Below are positions 6,830 through 15,835 of a stretch of DNA of 64,000 nucleotides, piece after piece (the first letter of the stretch is position 1; each line of letters begins with the position of its first letter). A program made the position numbers and the translations under genes. The notes under the pieces are model-generated. The model did not search any database and was not told the DNA's origin. It was given only the letters and a program-made list of their open reading frames with translations. Origin of the DNA: CAYSBE01 sp046309355 (GTDB taxonomy: Bacteria > Bacteroidota > Bacteroidia > UKL13-3); the NCBI GenBank assembly GCA_046309355.1, contig JBKCPL010000074.1:17901-81900 (forward strand), in the 5' to 3' direction.

Positions 6830-7549
6830 TTATTTTTGAAGGAAGTTTTTTTCTGCTTGTTCCCAGTTTAGTACTTGCCAAAATGCTTTTGCATAATCGG
6901 CACGTTTATTTTGATACTTTAGGTAATACGCATGTTCCCATACATCCAGTGCCAGAATGGGCTTGCCTTTTACCTGTCCCTGCATGATGGGGTTATCCTG
7001 ATTGGCAGTGCTTACGACCTGCAGTGTTTTTCCCGTATCAATAAGCCATGCCCATCCAGAACCGAACTGGCTCAGTGCAGCCTTTTCAAATGTGTTTTTA
7101 AAGTTTTCCATACTACCGAATACACTCAGCAGGGCCTCATTCAATTTTCCGCCCGGTGTAGTGCCGGTCTTTAACAGCGGCCAAAAAAAACTGTGATTCC
7201 AGTGACCGCCTCCATTGTTTCGAATAATCGTTTTCGAACTATCGCTAATCGGTAATTGTGTGTAAGCATCTAACATTTTTTCCAATGAAAGTCCCTTAAG
7301 TGAGGGTTCTTTATCCAGTACCTCATTTAATTTAGTAATATAGGCCTGATGGTGTTTCGTGTGATGAATTTCCATGGTTTGTGCATCCATGTATGGCTCA
7401 AGCGCTTTGTACGGGTAGGTAAGAGGTGGTAACGTGAAGCTCGCATTTTGTAGAATACCCGCCTGAACGCTTTTAGGTATAGGTACAATAACAGCACCTG
7501 CCGATACAGCTACTGTTTTAATAAACTCTTTACGGTCAAGTTTTTTCAT
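6830..7549 (-). CDS. Exported Mn-type superoxide dismutase
   Basis: This 239-residue protein turns superoxide into hydrogen peroxide and oxygen. The iron/manganese fold is complete, with ligands in MEIHHTKHHQAY, GGGHWNHSFFW, and LALDVWEHAYYLKY. Gly in NGGGHWNH and Gln in ANQDNPI are the residues that usually go with manganese. The start at 7549 gives MKKLDRKEFIKTVAVSAG, a charged head followed by a hydrophobic stretch ending near VQA, which resembles a Tat-type leader with RK in place of RR. The product is therefore probably periplasmic or cell-surface. It diverges from the copper ATPase gene. Confidence 0.93.
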   Translation of the reverse strand: MKKLDRKEFIKTVAVSAGAVIVPIPKSVQAGILQNASFTLPPLTYPYKALEPYMDAQTMEIHHTKHHQAYITKLNEVLDKEPSLKGLSLEKMLDAYTQLPISDSSKTIIRNNGGGHWNHSFFWPLLKTGTTPGGKLNEALLSVFGSMENFKNTFEKAALSQFGSGWAWLIDTGKTLQVVSTANQDNPIMQGQVKGKPILALDVWEHAYYLKYQNKRADYAKAFWQVLNWEQAEKNFLQK

Positions 7550-7609
7550 AAAATATTCGAATTTAGGGACACATTCAAAAGTAAACATAAACATCCATTT
7601 GCCATGCAA

Positions 7610-7639
7610 TTGTTTCTTACGTGCGAATAACTACTTTCG
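7610..7639 (+). promoter_or_regulatory. Bacteroidota-type promoter of the copper ATPase gene
   Basis: TTG at 7610-7612, 19 bp of spacer, then TACTTTCG at 7632-7639 fits the TTG/TAnnTTTG layout with one base changed in the -7 element. The ATG at 7648 is only 8 bp farther, so the leader would be very short or absent. Confidence 0.5.
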
Positions 7640-7647
7640 TAAGCACT

Positions 7648-9774
7648 ATGCAACAGGATGAACGCATTGAATTGCATGTAGAAGGCATGACCTGCACCAA
7701 TTGTGCAGCTTCAGTCAGAAAGGGACTGGAAACAAAAGGAATGCAGGAGGTTAACGTTGATTTTGCCTCAGGAGAAGTAAGTTTTGTTAACCCGAAACAG
7801 ATGCAGATTCAGGAAATTGTGAGCCTGATTGATGACATGGGTTACAAGGTTCAATCAGACGATACTACGACATCTGCTTTTTGGCTAAGTAAACTTGAAT
7901 ACAAACTTTACTTCTGTTCGGTATTTTCTATTCCTCTGCTGTTGCACATGTTCTCAAATTGGTGGCTTTGGCACAATGCTTGGTTTCAGTTGCTTTGTTC
8001 ACTACCGGTTTACTGCACAGGGTTTTATTTTTTCGGTCGCAGTGCATATGCATCCGTGAAAAACGGAGTGCCCAATATGGATGTACTGATTTTTCTGGGC
8101 AGCTTGTCAGCATTTGTATACAGCGTGGCAGGTATGCTCATTCATTATGGTTCGCCTCAGTTGCATTCCTATTTATTCTTTGAAACCGGAACTACCATTA
8201 TTACATTGGTTTTGCTCGGAAATTTGATTGAGCACCGGTCAGTTAAACAAACTACGAAAGATATTCAGGCATTGCAACAACTTAAATCGGAAAAGGCCAA
8301 ACTGGTAATGACGGTGGGCAACCAACACCATTTTTATGAACTTAATACCACCGATATTAAAGTGGGCGATACTGTATTTGTAGCGCAAGGCGACCGTGTT
8401 CCGCTCGATGGTATAATTTTATCGGGCGAAGGCTGGTGTGACGAATCGCTGATAACCGGAGAAAGTATGCCCGTGAGTAAACGTACTGACAGTAGTGTTA
8501 TTGGAGGAACGGTGCTGGTAGAAGGAAACATATATGTTCGTGTAACAGGTACGTATAAAAATTCAGTATTGCAGGGCATTATTGATTTGGTGAAAAAAGC
8601 ACAAGCCGGCAAACCACGTTTGCAAAAATTAGCCGACCGCATTAGTGCTGTTTTTGTACCCGTTGTTTTGGGTATTGCACTTGTTACATTTGCTATTAAC
8701 TACTATGCGATGCATATTGCACTGGCCGATTCAGTTATGCGTGCAGTTGCAGTGTTGGTTATTTCGTGTCCATGCGCTATGGGGCTAGCCACACCCACAG
8801 CCGTGATGGTGGGCATAGGCAAAGCCGGTCGCAACGGCATATTGGTTAAAGATGCCTCAGCTATGGAAAGCTTGGCGACCTGTACTTTGATGTTGTTTGA
8901 TAAAACAGGAACACTTACTGACGGTTCATTTTCTGTATCCAATGTTTCCATATCGGCTAATGAAAGCGAATGGCAAGTGACCAATGCAGTATATGAACTG
9001 GAAAAACATTCATCCCACCCTATAGCTAAATCCATCGTAGAAAATTGTGCATTGTGGAACAAAGGCCTGGTAAAAATGCAACAGGTGAACGAAGAAAAAG
9101 GCAAAGGCATAACCGGAACAGATACGGAGGGAAATTCATGGTATGTGGGTTTGCCTAAAGAATATAAAAATGGATTTGTAGGAAATATTTACATATATAA
9201 AAACGATGTCTGTGTGGGGGCTATACACATTGCAGATACATTAAAAACCGGGGCAGAGGAGGTGGTTAAGAAGCTTAAGTCATATGGTATTGAAACTGTT
9301 ATGCTAAGTGGCGATGCCGAAGAAAAAGTGAAAGAAGTAGCCGAACAAACAGGTATGCACAGTTATTATAGCCGTATTTTGCCACATCAGAAATTGGAAC
9401 GTGTGGAGCACTATATTCAAAAGTATAAGGTTGCCATGATTGGTGACGGTGTAAATGATGCTCCCGCCTTAAGTAAATCACATGTAGGTATTTCATTTGC
9501 TCAGGCCACTTCAATAGCACAGCAGCAGTCGCAGCTGGTGATGATGAATGCCGATATCCACACGTTGCTTAAAGCGTACATTATATCGAAGCAAACGTAT
9601 GCGGCAATACGGCAAAATCTTTTCTGGGCATTTGCGTATAATGTTATTGCCATACCTATAGCAGCCTGCGGATATTTACATCCGATGGTAGCAGCTGCCT
9701 CTATGGCACTTAGCGATGTGGTTGTGATAGGCAATGCAGTTCGGCTGCGTTACACAAAAATTAAACTGACATAA
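7648..9774 (+). CDS. copA: Copper-transporting P1B-type ATPase
   Basis: This is a 708-residue inner-membrane pump, probably exporting Cu(I) from the cytosol. One N-terminal heavy-metal domain is present with GMTCTNC (Cys16 and Cys19). The membrane CPC motif is at 374-376, the phosphorylated Asp at 418 (DKTGTLTDG), the HP motif is SSHPIAKS, and the hinge is GDGVNDAP (Asp600). Eight transmembrane helices are expected. A GTG nine codons upstream (7621) is possible, but it overlaps the promoter, so the ATG at 7648 is preferred. It faces the superoxide dismutase gene and shares its control region, which fits metal and oxidative stress defence. Confidence 0.93.
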   Translation: MQQDERIELHVEGMTCTNCAASVRKGLETKGMQEVNVDFASGEVSFVNPKQMQIQEIVSLIDDMGYKVQSDDTTTSAFWLSKLEYKLYFCSVFSIPLLLHMFSNWWLWHNAWFQLLCSLPVYCTGFYFFGRSAYASVKNGVPNMDVLIFLGSLSAFVYSVAGMLIHYGSPQLHSYLFFETGTTIITLVLLGNLIEHRSVKQTTKDIQALQQLKSEKAKLVMTVGNQHHFYELNTTDIKVGDTVFVAQGDRVPLDGIILSGEGWCDESLITGESMPVSKRTDSSVIGGTVLVEGNIYVRVTGTYKNSVLQGIIDLVKKAQAGKPRLQKLADRISAVFVPVVLGIALVTFAINYYAMHIALADSVMRAVAVLVISCPCAMGLATPTAVMVGIGKAGRNGILVKDASAMESLATCTLMLFDKTGTLTDGSFSVSNVSISANESEWQVTNAVYELEKHSSHPIAKSIVENCALWNKGLVKMQQVNEEKGKGITGTDTEGNSWYVGLPKEYKNGFVGNIYIYKNDVCVGAIHIADTLKTGAEEVVKKLKSYGIETVMLSGDAEEKVKEVAEQTGMHSYYSRILPHQKLERVEHYIQKYKVAMIGDGVNDAPALSKSHVGISFAQATSIAQQQSQLVMMNADIHTLLKAYIISKQTYAAIRQNLFWAFAYNVIAIPIAACGYLHPMVAAASMALSDVVVIGNAVRLRYTKIKLT

Positions 9775-9786
9775 ACTCCGAATCAG

Positions 9787-11124
9787 GTGGCCGAAACTCA
9801 ATCAAAATTAAATCGTTTCAACAGTTTGCAGTTGTTTCAATTTCTGCGATTCGGTACGTTTTTTATCATTTCCATTTTACTGGCTAAGATTTCGGCACTG
9901 TATCAGCATGAGTATGGGCTAAAGCTTATCAGCGATTACGAAGATTTGATGTTGGTTACGTCAAGTCTTACATTTTTCTGGGTTTCGGCTATTTGTAATA
10001 CGTTGATACCCTATTATAACAATGCTGAATTGGAAGAAAAGAAAAAGCTACTGTTCAACACATTTGTGCTGCTCGTGGCCTTTTCTATAGTTGCTGCCAT
10101 TGTTATTATTGTGATGGGGCGTGTCATGGATGGCAAAGACAAGTATCTGTTTGAAATGTTTGCCTTGGTCGTTTTGCTGAACACGCCTACATACATAACT
10201 GATTATATATTTTATTTAAAAGGCATGTACCGCTCGCTGATGCGCTGGGGTATTATTACATTCGGATTGCAGATTGTACTGCTATGCACGCCACTTGTGT
10301 TGAAGCTATCGCTTGGATTTGCCATTAATATGTTGCTGTTGCTATCGTTGGTCAAATTTTCATACACAGTTTTGCTGCTAATGAAACATGCTACTATCAC
10401 GGTTCATACGCGTCTGTCGGCAGATTTTTTAAAGAAGGCAGTGCCACTCATGTTTTCTATTTTACTGGCAGGCAGCATGGATTATATCAATGGCTACATT
10501 GTAAAATTTAACTTTTCAGACGAAGTATTTGCTATGTTTAGGTACGGGGCACGCGAACTGCCCATATTCCTGATTTTGGCCAACTCACTAAGCAATGTAT
10601 ACAGCGGTGAGATTGCTAAGTTCAATCAGGATGGTAAATTGGAAGAGGCACTGAGCAACCTCAAACGATCATCAGGCAAACTGATGCGCTGGCTTTTCCC
10701 GACCACCGTATTACTAATGTTTTTGAGTCCGTATTTATTTAAATATGCCTACAACGAACAACTGTTGCAGGGTTATAAGGTCTTTAATATTTATTTGCTG
10801 CTTATCGTGAGCCGCATGGTATTTCCGCAAACGGTAATCATGGGCATACTCAAAAGCCGTGTGTTCTATGTCATTTCCTCCAATTATTTAATCATTAATA
10901 TCATTCTTTCCTTTTGGTTTATTTACATTCTTAATGATATTTCAGGCATAGCGTACGCCACCGTCATTGCTTACACAGTTGAAAAAATAATGTTGGCTAT
11001 TGTCTGTAAAATGGAAGGTATTCCGCTAAGCAAGTATACACCTGTTAAGGAATACCTGGTTTATGTTGCTCTTACCGTGGTGGCGTTTTACGCATCCACG
11101 CTGGTTCACATGCCGGGTATATAA
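9787..11124 (+). CDS. Polysaccharide flippase-like multi-spanning membrane protein
   Basis: This 445-residue inner-membrane protein has about 12 hydrophobic segments and the overall look of MOP/Wzx-type flippases, which move lipid-linked sugars across the membrane. Visible pieces are an N-terminal LRFGTFFIISILLAKI, a central FRYGARELPIFLILANSLS and repeated GI-x-YAT-like helices. It starts with GTG 12 bp after the copper ATPase stop, so it is probably co-transcribed with it. No glycosyltransferase genes are nearby, so the substrate is unknown. Confidence 0.75.
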   Translation: MAETQSKLNRFNSLQLFQFLRFGTFFIISILLAKISALYQHEYGLKLISDYEDLMLVTSSLTFFWVSAICNTLIPYYNNAELEEKKKLLFNTFVLLVAFSIVAAIVIIVMGRVMDGKDKYLFEMFALVVLLNTPTYITDYIFYLKGMYRSLMRWGIITFGLQIVLLCTPLVLKLSLGFAINMLLLLSLVKFSYTVLLLMKHATITVHTRLSADFLKKAVPLMFSILLAGSMDYINGYIVKFNFSDEVFAMFRYGARELPIFLILANSLSNVYSGEIAKFNQDGKLEEALSNLKRSSGKLMRWLFPTTVLLMFLSPYLFKYAYNEQLLQGYKVFNIYLLLIVSRMVFPQTVIMGILKSRVFYVISSNYLIINIILSFWFIYILNDISGIAYATVIAYTVEKIMLAIVCKMEGIPLSKYTPVKEYLVYVALTVVAFYASTLVHMPGI

Positions 11125-11139
11125 TTTAACATTCAGTTG

Positions 11140-11170
11140 TACCTTTGTGCCCGTAAATAAGTTACTTTCG
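11140..11170 (+). promoter_or_regulatory. Candidate promoter elements before corA
   Basis: Two -7-like elements are present: TACCTTTG at 11140-11147 (full match to TAnnTTTG) and TACTTTCG at 11163-11170, 8 bp before the ATG. The second has the same sequence and distance to the start codon as the copper ATPase promoter. No matching TTG was found at -33 for either. Confidence 0.35.
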
Positions 11171-11178
11171 CTGTTCGC

Positions 11179-12114
11179 ATGATTCAGTATTTTAAAACCG
11201 TACAAAACCGACTTGCCGAGATAGAGGGAGTGGAGAAAGACTGCTGGATCAATGTGGTAAATCCTACGACCAGTGAAATAGATTACTTGTCGCAAAAATT
11301 GCTCATACCTGCCGATTACTTGATAGACCCGCTTGATTCGGATGAGAATGCACGGGTAGAGCAGGAGAGGAACTGTATGCTCATTGTATGCCGTATTCCT
11401 TTTGAAATGGGGCGTAACGAACTGCTGCCATACACCACGTTGCCTCTGGGCATTATATTAAAACGCGATTTGATGGTAACCGTGTGTTACAAGCAAACAG
11501 AAATCATTCAATCGTTTGCTGAATCGCGTATACGCGGTTGCAATACGGCCAAGCGTGAACGGTTTGTGTTGCAGCTTTTCCTTCGCTCGTCTATTCTGTA
11601 CCTAAGGTATCTTAAAAATATCAATAACAGGGCCGATGAAATTCAGGATCAGCTGCAACGGGCCACTCGAAATCAGGAGCTGCAACAGCTGCTCAATTTT
11701 GAAAAGAGTCTGGTGTATTTTACCACTTCGCTAAAAGCCAACGAACTGATGATGTATAGGCTGCAGCGCCTGAGCATACCTGCACTGGAACAGGCAGAAG
11801 AGCAGGAACTGACAGAAGATGTAATGACGGAAACCAAACAAGCCATTGAAATGGCCAATATTTACAGCAATATTTTAGGTACAATGATGGGTGCACATTC
11901 TTCCATTATTTCCAATAACCTGAATATTACCATACGGTTTCTTACATCGGTTACCATTATCCTTTCAATTCCCATTCTTATAGCCAGTTTATATGGCATG
12001 AATGTTCCGCTACCATTTCAAACACATCCGCATGCATTCTGGATTGTGATGTGTATAGCGGTTACCTTATCGGTACTGGCGGTGCTCTTTTTCAGGAAGA
12101 AAAATTTGTTTTAG
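11179..12114 (+). CDS. corA: CorA-family magnesium/divalent cation channel
   Basis: This 311-residue inner-membrane channel takes up Mg2+ or related cations. It has a soluble N-terminal alpha/beta domain, a long helical stalk (about 130-235) and two C-terminal transmembrane helices. The first helix ends in the family signature YGMN (272-275). The C-terminus is positively charged (FRKKNLF), as usual. The protein is at the normal family length. The stop lies 3 bp from the end of priA on the other strand. Confidence 0.92.
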   Translation: MIQYFKTVQNRLAEIEGVEKDCWINVVNPTTSEIDYLSQKLLIPADYLIDPLDSDENARVEQERNCMLIVCRIPFEMGRNELLPYTTLPLGIILKRDLMVTVCYKQTEIIQSFAESRIRGCNTAKRERFVLQLFLRSSILYLRYLKNINNRADEIQDQLQRATRNQELQQLLNFEKSLVYFTTSLKANELMMYRLQRLSIPALEQAEEQELTEDVMTETKQAIEMANIYSNILGTMMGAHSSIISNNLNITIRFLTSVTIILSIPILIASLYGMNVPLPFQTHPHAFWIVMCIAVTLSVLAVLFFRKKNLF

Positions 12115-12117
12115 CAG

Positions 12118-14577
12118 CTAAAGCGGATCAACATTGAGTGTGATGATGCACCCTTTGAATGCCGTATTCTGCAACACCTGATCGGTACAGTACTTAATAA
12201 ATTGCTTGGTCTCTGCCAGGTTTTTCCGATCACGATTGAGCTTAATGAGCAATTCTTTGATGTACAAATTCTTAATACGACCAACGTAGGGTGTTTCGGG
12301 TCCTACGACACCTTCACCCATTTTTGGATAAAGCAGTTGCTTTAACTCGAAAGCTGCTTTTGCCGCTACTGAATATTCTTTATGTTTTACATCTACATGA
12401 ATAAGCCGTGTGAAGGGCGGATAGCCAAACTGCCTGCGCTGTTCTATTTCATTTGCATACAACTCATTGAAATGGTGTGTGGCAATTTCATGCAACACGT
12501 GGTGATGCGGAACACTGGTTTGAATAATTACCCGACCTTGTTTCTGTTTACGTCCTGCACGTCCGCTTACCTGTGTGAGCAACTGATATGCCCGTTCATG
12601 TGCTCTAAAATCGGGAAAATACAACAGTTGGTCGGCATTGATTACACCCACTACGCTTACGGCACCAAAGTCAAGCCCTTTGCTCAGCATTTGCGTTCCT
12701 ACCATAATATCTGCCTCGCGGGCTTCAAAGGCACGTATAATTTCAGTATGTCCGTGTTTTGTTCGGGTAGAGTCTAAATCGAGTCGGATGGTGCGTGCAT
12801 GAGGGAAAAACAATCCGATTTCGTCCTCAATTTTTTCGGTGCCTATGCCTTTTAACTCAAGCTGGTGCGAGCCGCATGCCGCACATGACGTCATTTTAGG
12901 TACGGAATAGCCGCAATAGTGACATTTCAGCGAATCGTTGTATTTGTGATACGTCATGCTGATGTCGCAGTTTTTACACCGAGGTATAAAACGGCACATT
13001 TCACATTCCAGTATAGGGGCATAGCCTCTGCGGTTTTGAAAAAGGATTACCTGCTCATTATGTTGAAGCGCCTGTTCAATTGCTTCATACAGCACATGCG
13101 TGAAATGTCCGTGCATGGTTTTCACACGTTTCTCTTCGGCTAAATTGGCCAGTTCTATTTTGGGCAATTCAATATTTCCATGTCGCTGTTTCAATTCTAC
13201 TAGAGCGTATCTGTTTTGCTGAGTATTGTAGTAACTTTCAAACGAAGGTGTAGCAGAACCCAGCAGTGTTTTGCACTGATGAATATGCGCCAGCATAATG
13301 GCTGCATCGCGTGCATGGTAGCGTGGAGCAGGATCATGTTGCTTGTAGCTTTGCTCATGCTCTTCGTCAACAATGACGAGTCCCAGCGACTGAAAGGGAA
13401 GGAAAATAGCTGAACGCGCACCTATAACTATTTTGGCTTCACCCGATTTTACTTTGTTCCAAAGCTCATACCGCTCGTTGCTGCTAAAGCGTGAATGAAA
13501 TGCAATGGCCTGCGAACCGAAATGTTTTTGCACACGATGAATGATTTGTGACGTAAGCGCAATTTCAGGTAGCAGCAAAAGTGTTTGTTTGCCCTGTCGA
13601 AGTTGTTCATCAATCAGCTTTACATAAATATGTGTTTTACCGCTTGAGGTAATGCCGTGTAAAAGTGCAACATCATGCGTTTTAAAACCCGTTGCCAACT
13701 CATCGTACGCTTGCTGCTGATAAGTATTCAGTGTAAAGGGCTCTTCGGCAGGTTCGTGCTTTGCGGCTATGCGGTCTATTTGCTGCGTATACAGTTCAAA
13801 TACACCTTTTTTAATCAATGTTTTCAAACTGCTGTCGCTCACACCGCTGCGGCTCAGCAATACCTTTTTTTCAATGTGTGTGAGTTCGTGTTTAAGTTGA
13901 ATGTAGGCAATGAGTGCATGAAGTTGCTTTTCGTGTTTTTCAAGTTCATCAAACAGTATACGCAGTGCATTTTCTTCATCAAATGCTTCAGTTAGTTTAA
14001 TGCAGGTTGTGAAACGTGGTTTATAGGTTTCTTCCACAGTTTCCTGCATCAGTATGATGCCTTTCAGGTATAGACTTTTTAGTAAGGTAAAAACATTCTT
14101 CAGCTGCACAATCTCCATCACCTCATCAACAGTCAGGCTGCCCTCGCGTGATAGCGCTTCTACAATCAGGTATTCACGGTCACTTAATTCCGAACCGGCC
14201 AAATCGCCTTCCGGGTTAAACACCACGATGGTTTTGCTTTCGGGCTTCAAGGAAGAGGGCAAAGCAGCATTCATCACTTCACCCAGTGAGCACAGGTAGT
14301 ACGTAGACATCCAATGCCAGAATTGCATCATATTTTCTGTAACCAGCGGGACTTCATCCAGCACATCCACTACGTACTTAGCTTCGTATCCAGCCGGTGG
14401 CTGGTGGTGTATTTGCTGTACAATGGCGACATACATACGTTTGCTGCCAAATTGCACCACCACACGACAGCCAACTTGTATCACTGCTTCGTGCTCACGC
14501 AATACCCGATAGGTGTACAAACGTGGCAGCGGCAAGGGCAATATAACATTGACAAATGTGGCGAGTTGGTCAGACAT
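12118..14577 (-). CDS. priA: Primosomal protein N' (replication restart helicase PriA)
   Basis: This 819-residue cytosolic helicase reloads the replisome on stalled forks. Domains in order are a DNA-binding 3'BD and winged helix (1-230), helicase core with GITSSGKTH (Walker A) and DEEH (Walker B), a zinc-binding insert with four Cys-x2-Cys pairs (CEMC, CKNC, CHYC, CAAC), the second RecA lobe with VSGRAGR, and the C-terminal domain. All required motifs are visible. It is convergent with corA. Confidence 0.97.
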   Translation of the reverse strand: MSDQLATFVNVILPLPLPRLYTYRVLREHEAVIQVGCRVVVQFGSKRMYVAIVQQIHHQPPAGYEAKYVVDVLDEVPLVTENMMQFWHWMSTYYLCSLGEVMNAALPSSLKPESKTIVVFNPEGDLAGSELSDREYLIVEALSREGSLTVDEVMEIVQLKNVFTLLKSLYLKGIILMQETVEETYKPRFTTCIKLTEAFDEENALRILFDELEKHEKQLHALIAYIQLKHELTHIEKKVLLSRSGVSDSSLKTLIKKGVFELYTQQIDRIAAKHEPAEEPFTLNTYQQQAYDELATGFKTHDVALLHGITSSGKTHIYVKLIDEQLRQGKQTLLLLPEIALTSQIIHRVQKHFGSQAIAFHSRFSSNERYELWNKVKSGEAKIVIGARSAIFLPFQSLGLVIVDEEHEQSYKQHDPAPRYHARDAAIMLAHIHQCKTLLGSATPSFESYYNTQQNRYALVELKQRHGNIELPKIELANLAEEKRVKTMHGHFTHVLYEAIEQALQHNEQVILFQNRRGYAPILECEMCRFIPRCKNCDISMTYHKYNDSLKCHYCGYSVPKMTSCAACGSHQLELKGIGTEKIEDEIGLFFPHARTIRLDLDSTRTKHGHTEIIRAFEAREADIMVGTQMLSKGLDFGAVSVVGVINADQLLYFPDFRAHERAYQLLTQVSGRAGRKQKQGRVIIQTSVPHHHVLHEIATHHFNELYANEIEQRRQFGYPPFTRLIHVDVKHKEYSVAAKAAFELKQLLYPKMGEGVVGPETPYVGRIKNLYIKELLIKLNRDRKNLAETKQFIKYCTDQVLQNTAFKGCIITLNVDPL

Positions 14578-14636
14578 GGTAGATGGCGAAAGGTAACAAA
14601 CAGATAGTTAAATACAGAAGAGTGTGGAAATATCGT

Positions 14637-15134
14637 TTACGTCTGTTTGTTCTTCGGGAAATCAAACCACATTAATCGGCCGGTTTGGGCCACAGCCTGT
14701 TTCCATGTTTTAATATTCAATTCAATTAACGCCACGCCCGAGGTAGGTAAGTTGTCGATAAACTGATGTGTGAGGTATCCAATCATTCCTGTAAATGTAG
14801 GGTTGTGTCCAACCAGCATCAAGTTTTTTACCGAGTCATCAACTTCTCTGATAAGGGAACACACGTCTTCAATTGTTGCTTCATACAAGTCAGTTTCCAG
14901 CTCTACTTTTTTTTCGGGATAGTGCAGCACTTCAGCAACAGCTTTGGCTGTTTTAATGGCTCGTTTGGCGGGGCTGCTAATAAGTAAGTCGGGTTTAAAG
15001 GGAAAAGCTTTGATGCGTCCGGCCATATCAGGTGCATCTTTTTTGCCTCGCTCGTTTAGTGAACGGTCAAAGTCGGTTGTATGGGGTTCATCCCATGCCG
15101 ATTTCGCATGGCGCATTAAAAGCAGGTATTTCAT
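14637..15134 (-). CDS. SixA-type histidine phosphatase
   Basis: This 165-residue member of the histidine phosphatase superfamily carries the RHAKS motif near its N-terminus (LLLMRHAKSAWD), DFDRSLNERGKKDA, ISSPAKRAIKTA and the second catalytic His in LVGHNP. SixA enzymes remove phosphate from histidine phosphotransfer domains or other phosphoproteins. The frame is open for 39 more codons upstream but these overlap the preceding gene and do not resemble the family, so MKYLLLMRHAK at 15134 is the start. Substrate unknown. Confidence 0.88.
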   Translation of the reverse strand: MKYLLLMRHAKSAWDEPHTTDFDRSLNERGKKDAPDMAGRIKAFPFKPDLLISSPAKRAIKTAKAVAEVLHYPEKKVELETDLYEATIEDVCSLIREVDDSVKNLMLVGHNPTFTGMIGYLTHQFIDNLPTSGVALIELNIKTWKQAVAQTGRLMWFDFPKNKQT

Positions 15135-15171
15135 AGCCGGGTTGCTTAGGTTTACGGCAGGTTGATTCGGG

Positions 15172-15771
15172 TTAATAGCGGTCGTCTGAGTCGTCTCCTC
15201 CGGCTTCGCCCTGCTCATCTTCAAATAAGCCAAATTCATCAGCCTCGTCATCGCTTATTTCACCGGGTATCTCATCCGTTTTGTCCAGGTAGTTTTTGGT
15301 AATTTCCTCAAACTCGTCATCGTCAACCAGGCCGAATCTCTGTATTTTATCGTATTGTTTAGGGGCAAGGCCAACCGTTTTAGCACATACCGGGTATTTT
15401 ACACCTGCTTTCTCTTTCATCTCAATGCCGGTTAACTCAATCAATAACGTCCACATTTCAATGTAGTCGTATACATAAATCATTTTTTGATGCGGATCGT
15501 CAATGTAATCCTGTATGAATGATTTTTTCATGGTAGGCACCCGCAAAGCCGGATCTTCTTCATCGGAGGTCATGTCTTCCAGCGTAATTTCCTGACCTTT
15601 TTTCCATGAGTCGTTGCTCATAAAAAACGATGCCATTTGTTTGCTGTCAAAACCTATTGCATCAAGTATGCATTTGTGAAAATCAAAAAATGACTGTGTG
15701 GATTTGATTTCGATAACACGGTATATGTCATCGTACTCTTCAAAGGTTACTTTAAATTTATAAACCGCCAT
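15172..15771 (-). CDS. pRiA4b ORF-3-like family protein
   Basis: This 199-residue protein has a core of the PRiA4_ORF3 type: MAVYKFKVTFEEYDDIYRVIEI at the N-terminus, FHKCILDAIGFD and the MIYVYDYIEMWT segment. The family was named after a plasmid gene and is also common in chromosomes; its function is unknown. The tail is strongly acidic (about 40 residues rich in D and E). It lies 37 bp upstream of the phosphatase gene on the same strand, so the two may be co-transcribed. Confidence 0.8.
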   Translation of the reverse strand: MAVYKFKVTFEEYDDIYRVIEIKSTQSFFDFHKCILDAIGFDSKQMASFFMSNDSWKKGQEITLEDMTSDEEDPALRVPTMKKSFIQDYIDDPHQKMIYVYDYIEMWTLLIELTGIEMKEKAGVKYPVCAKTVGLAPKQYDKIQRFGLVDDDEFEEITKNYLDKTDEIPGEISDDEADEFGLFEDEQGEAGGDDSDDRY

Positions 15772-15835
15772 GCGTTATGCTGATTGATGACCGCAATAAT
15801 ACGTTTTTTTTGATGTCAAAATATGCGAAATTGTG

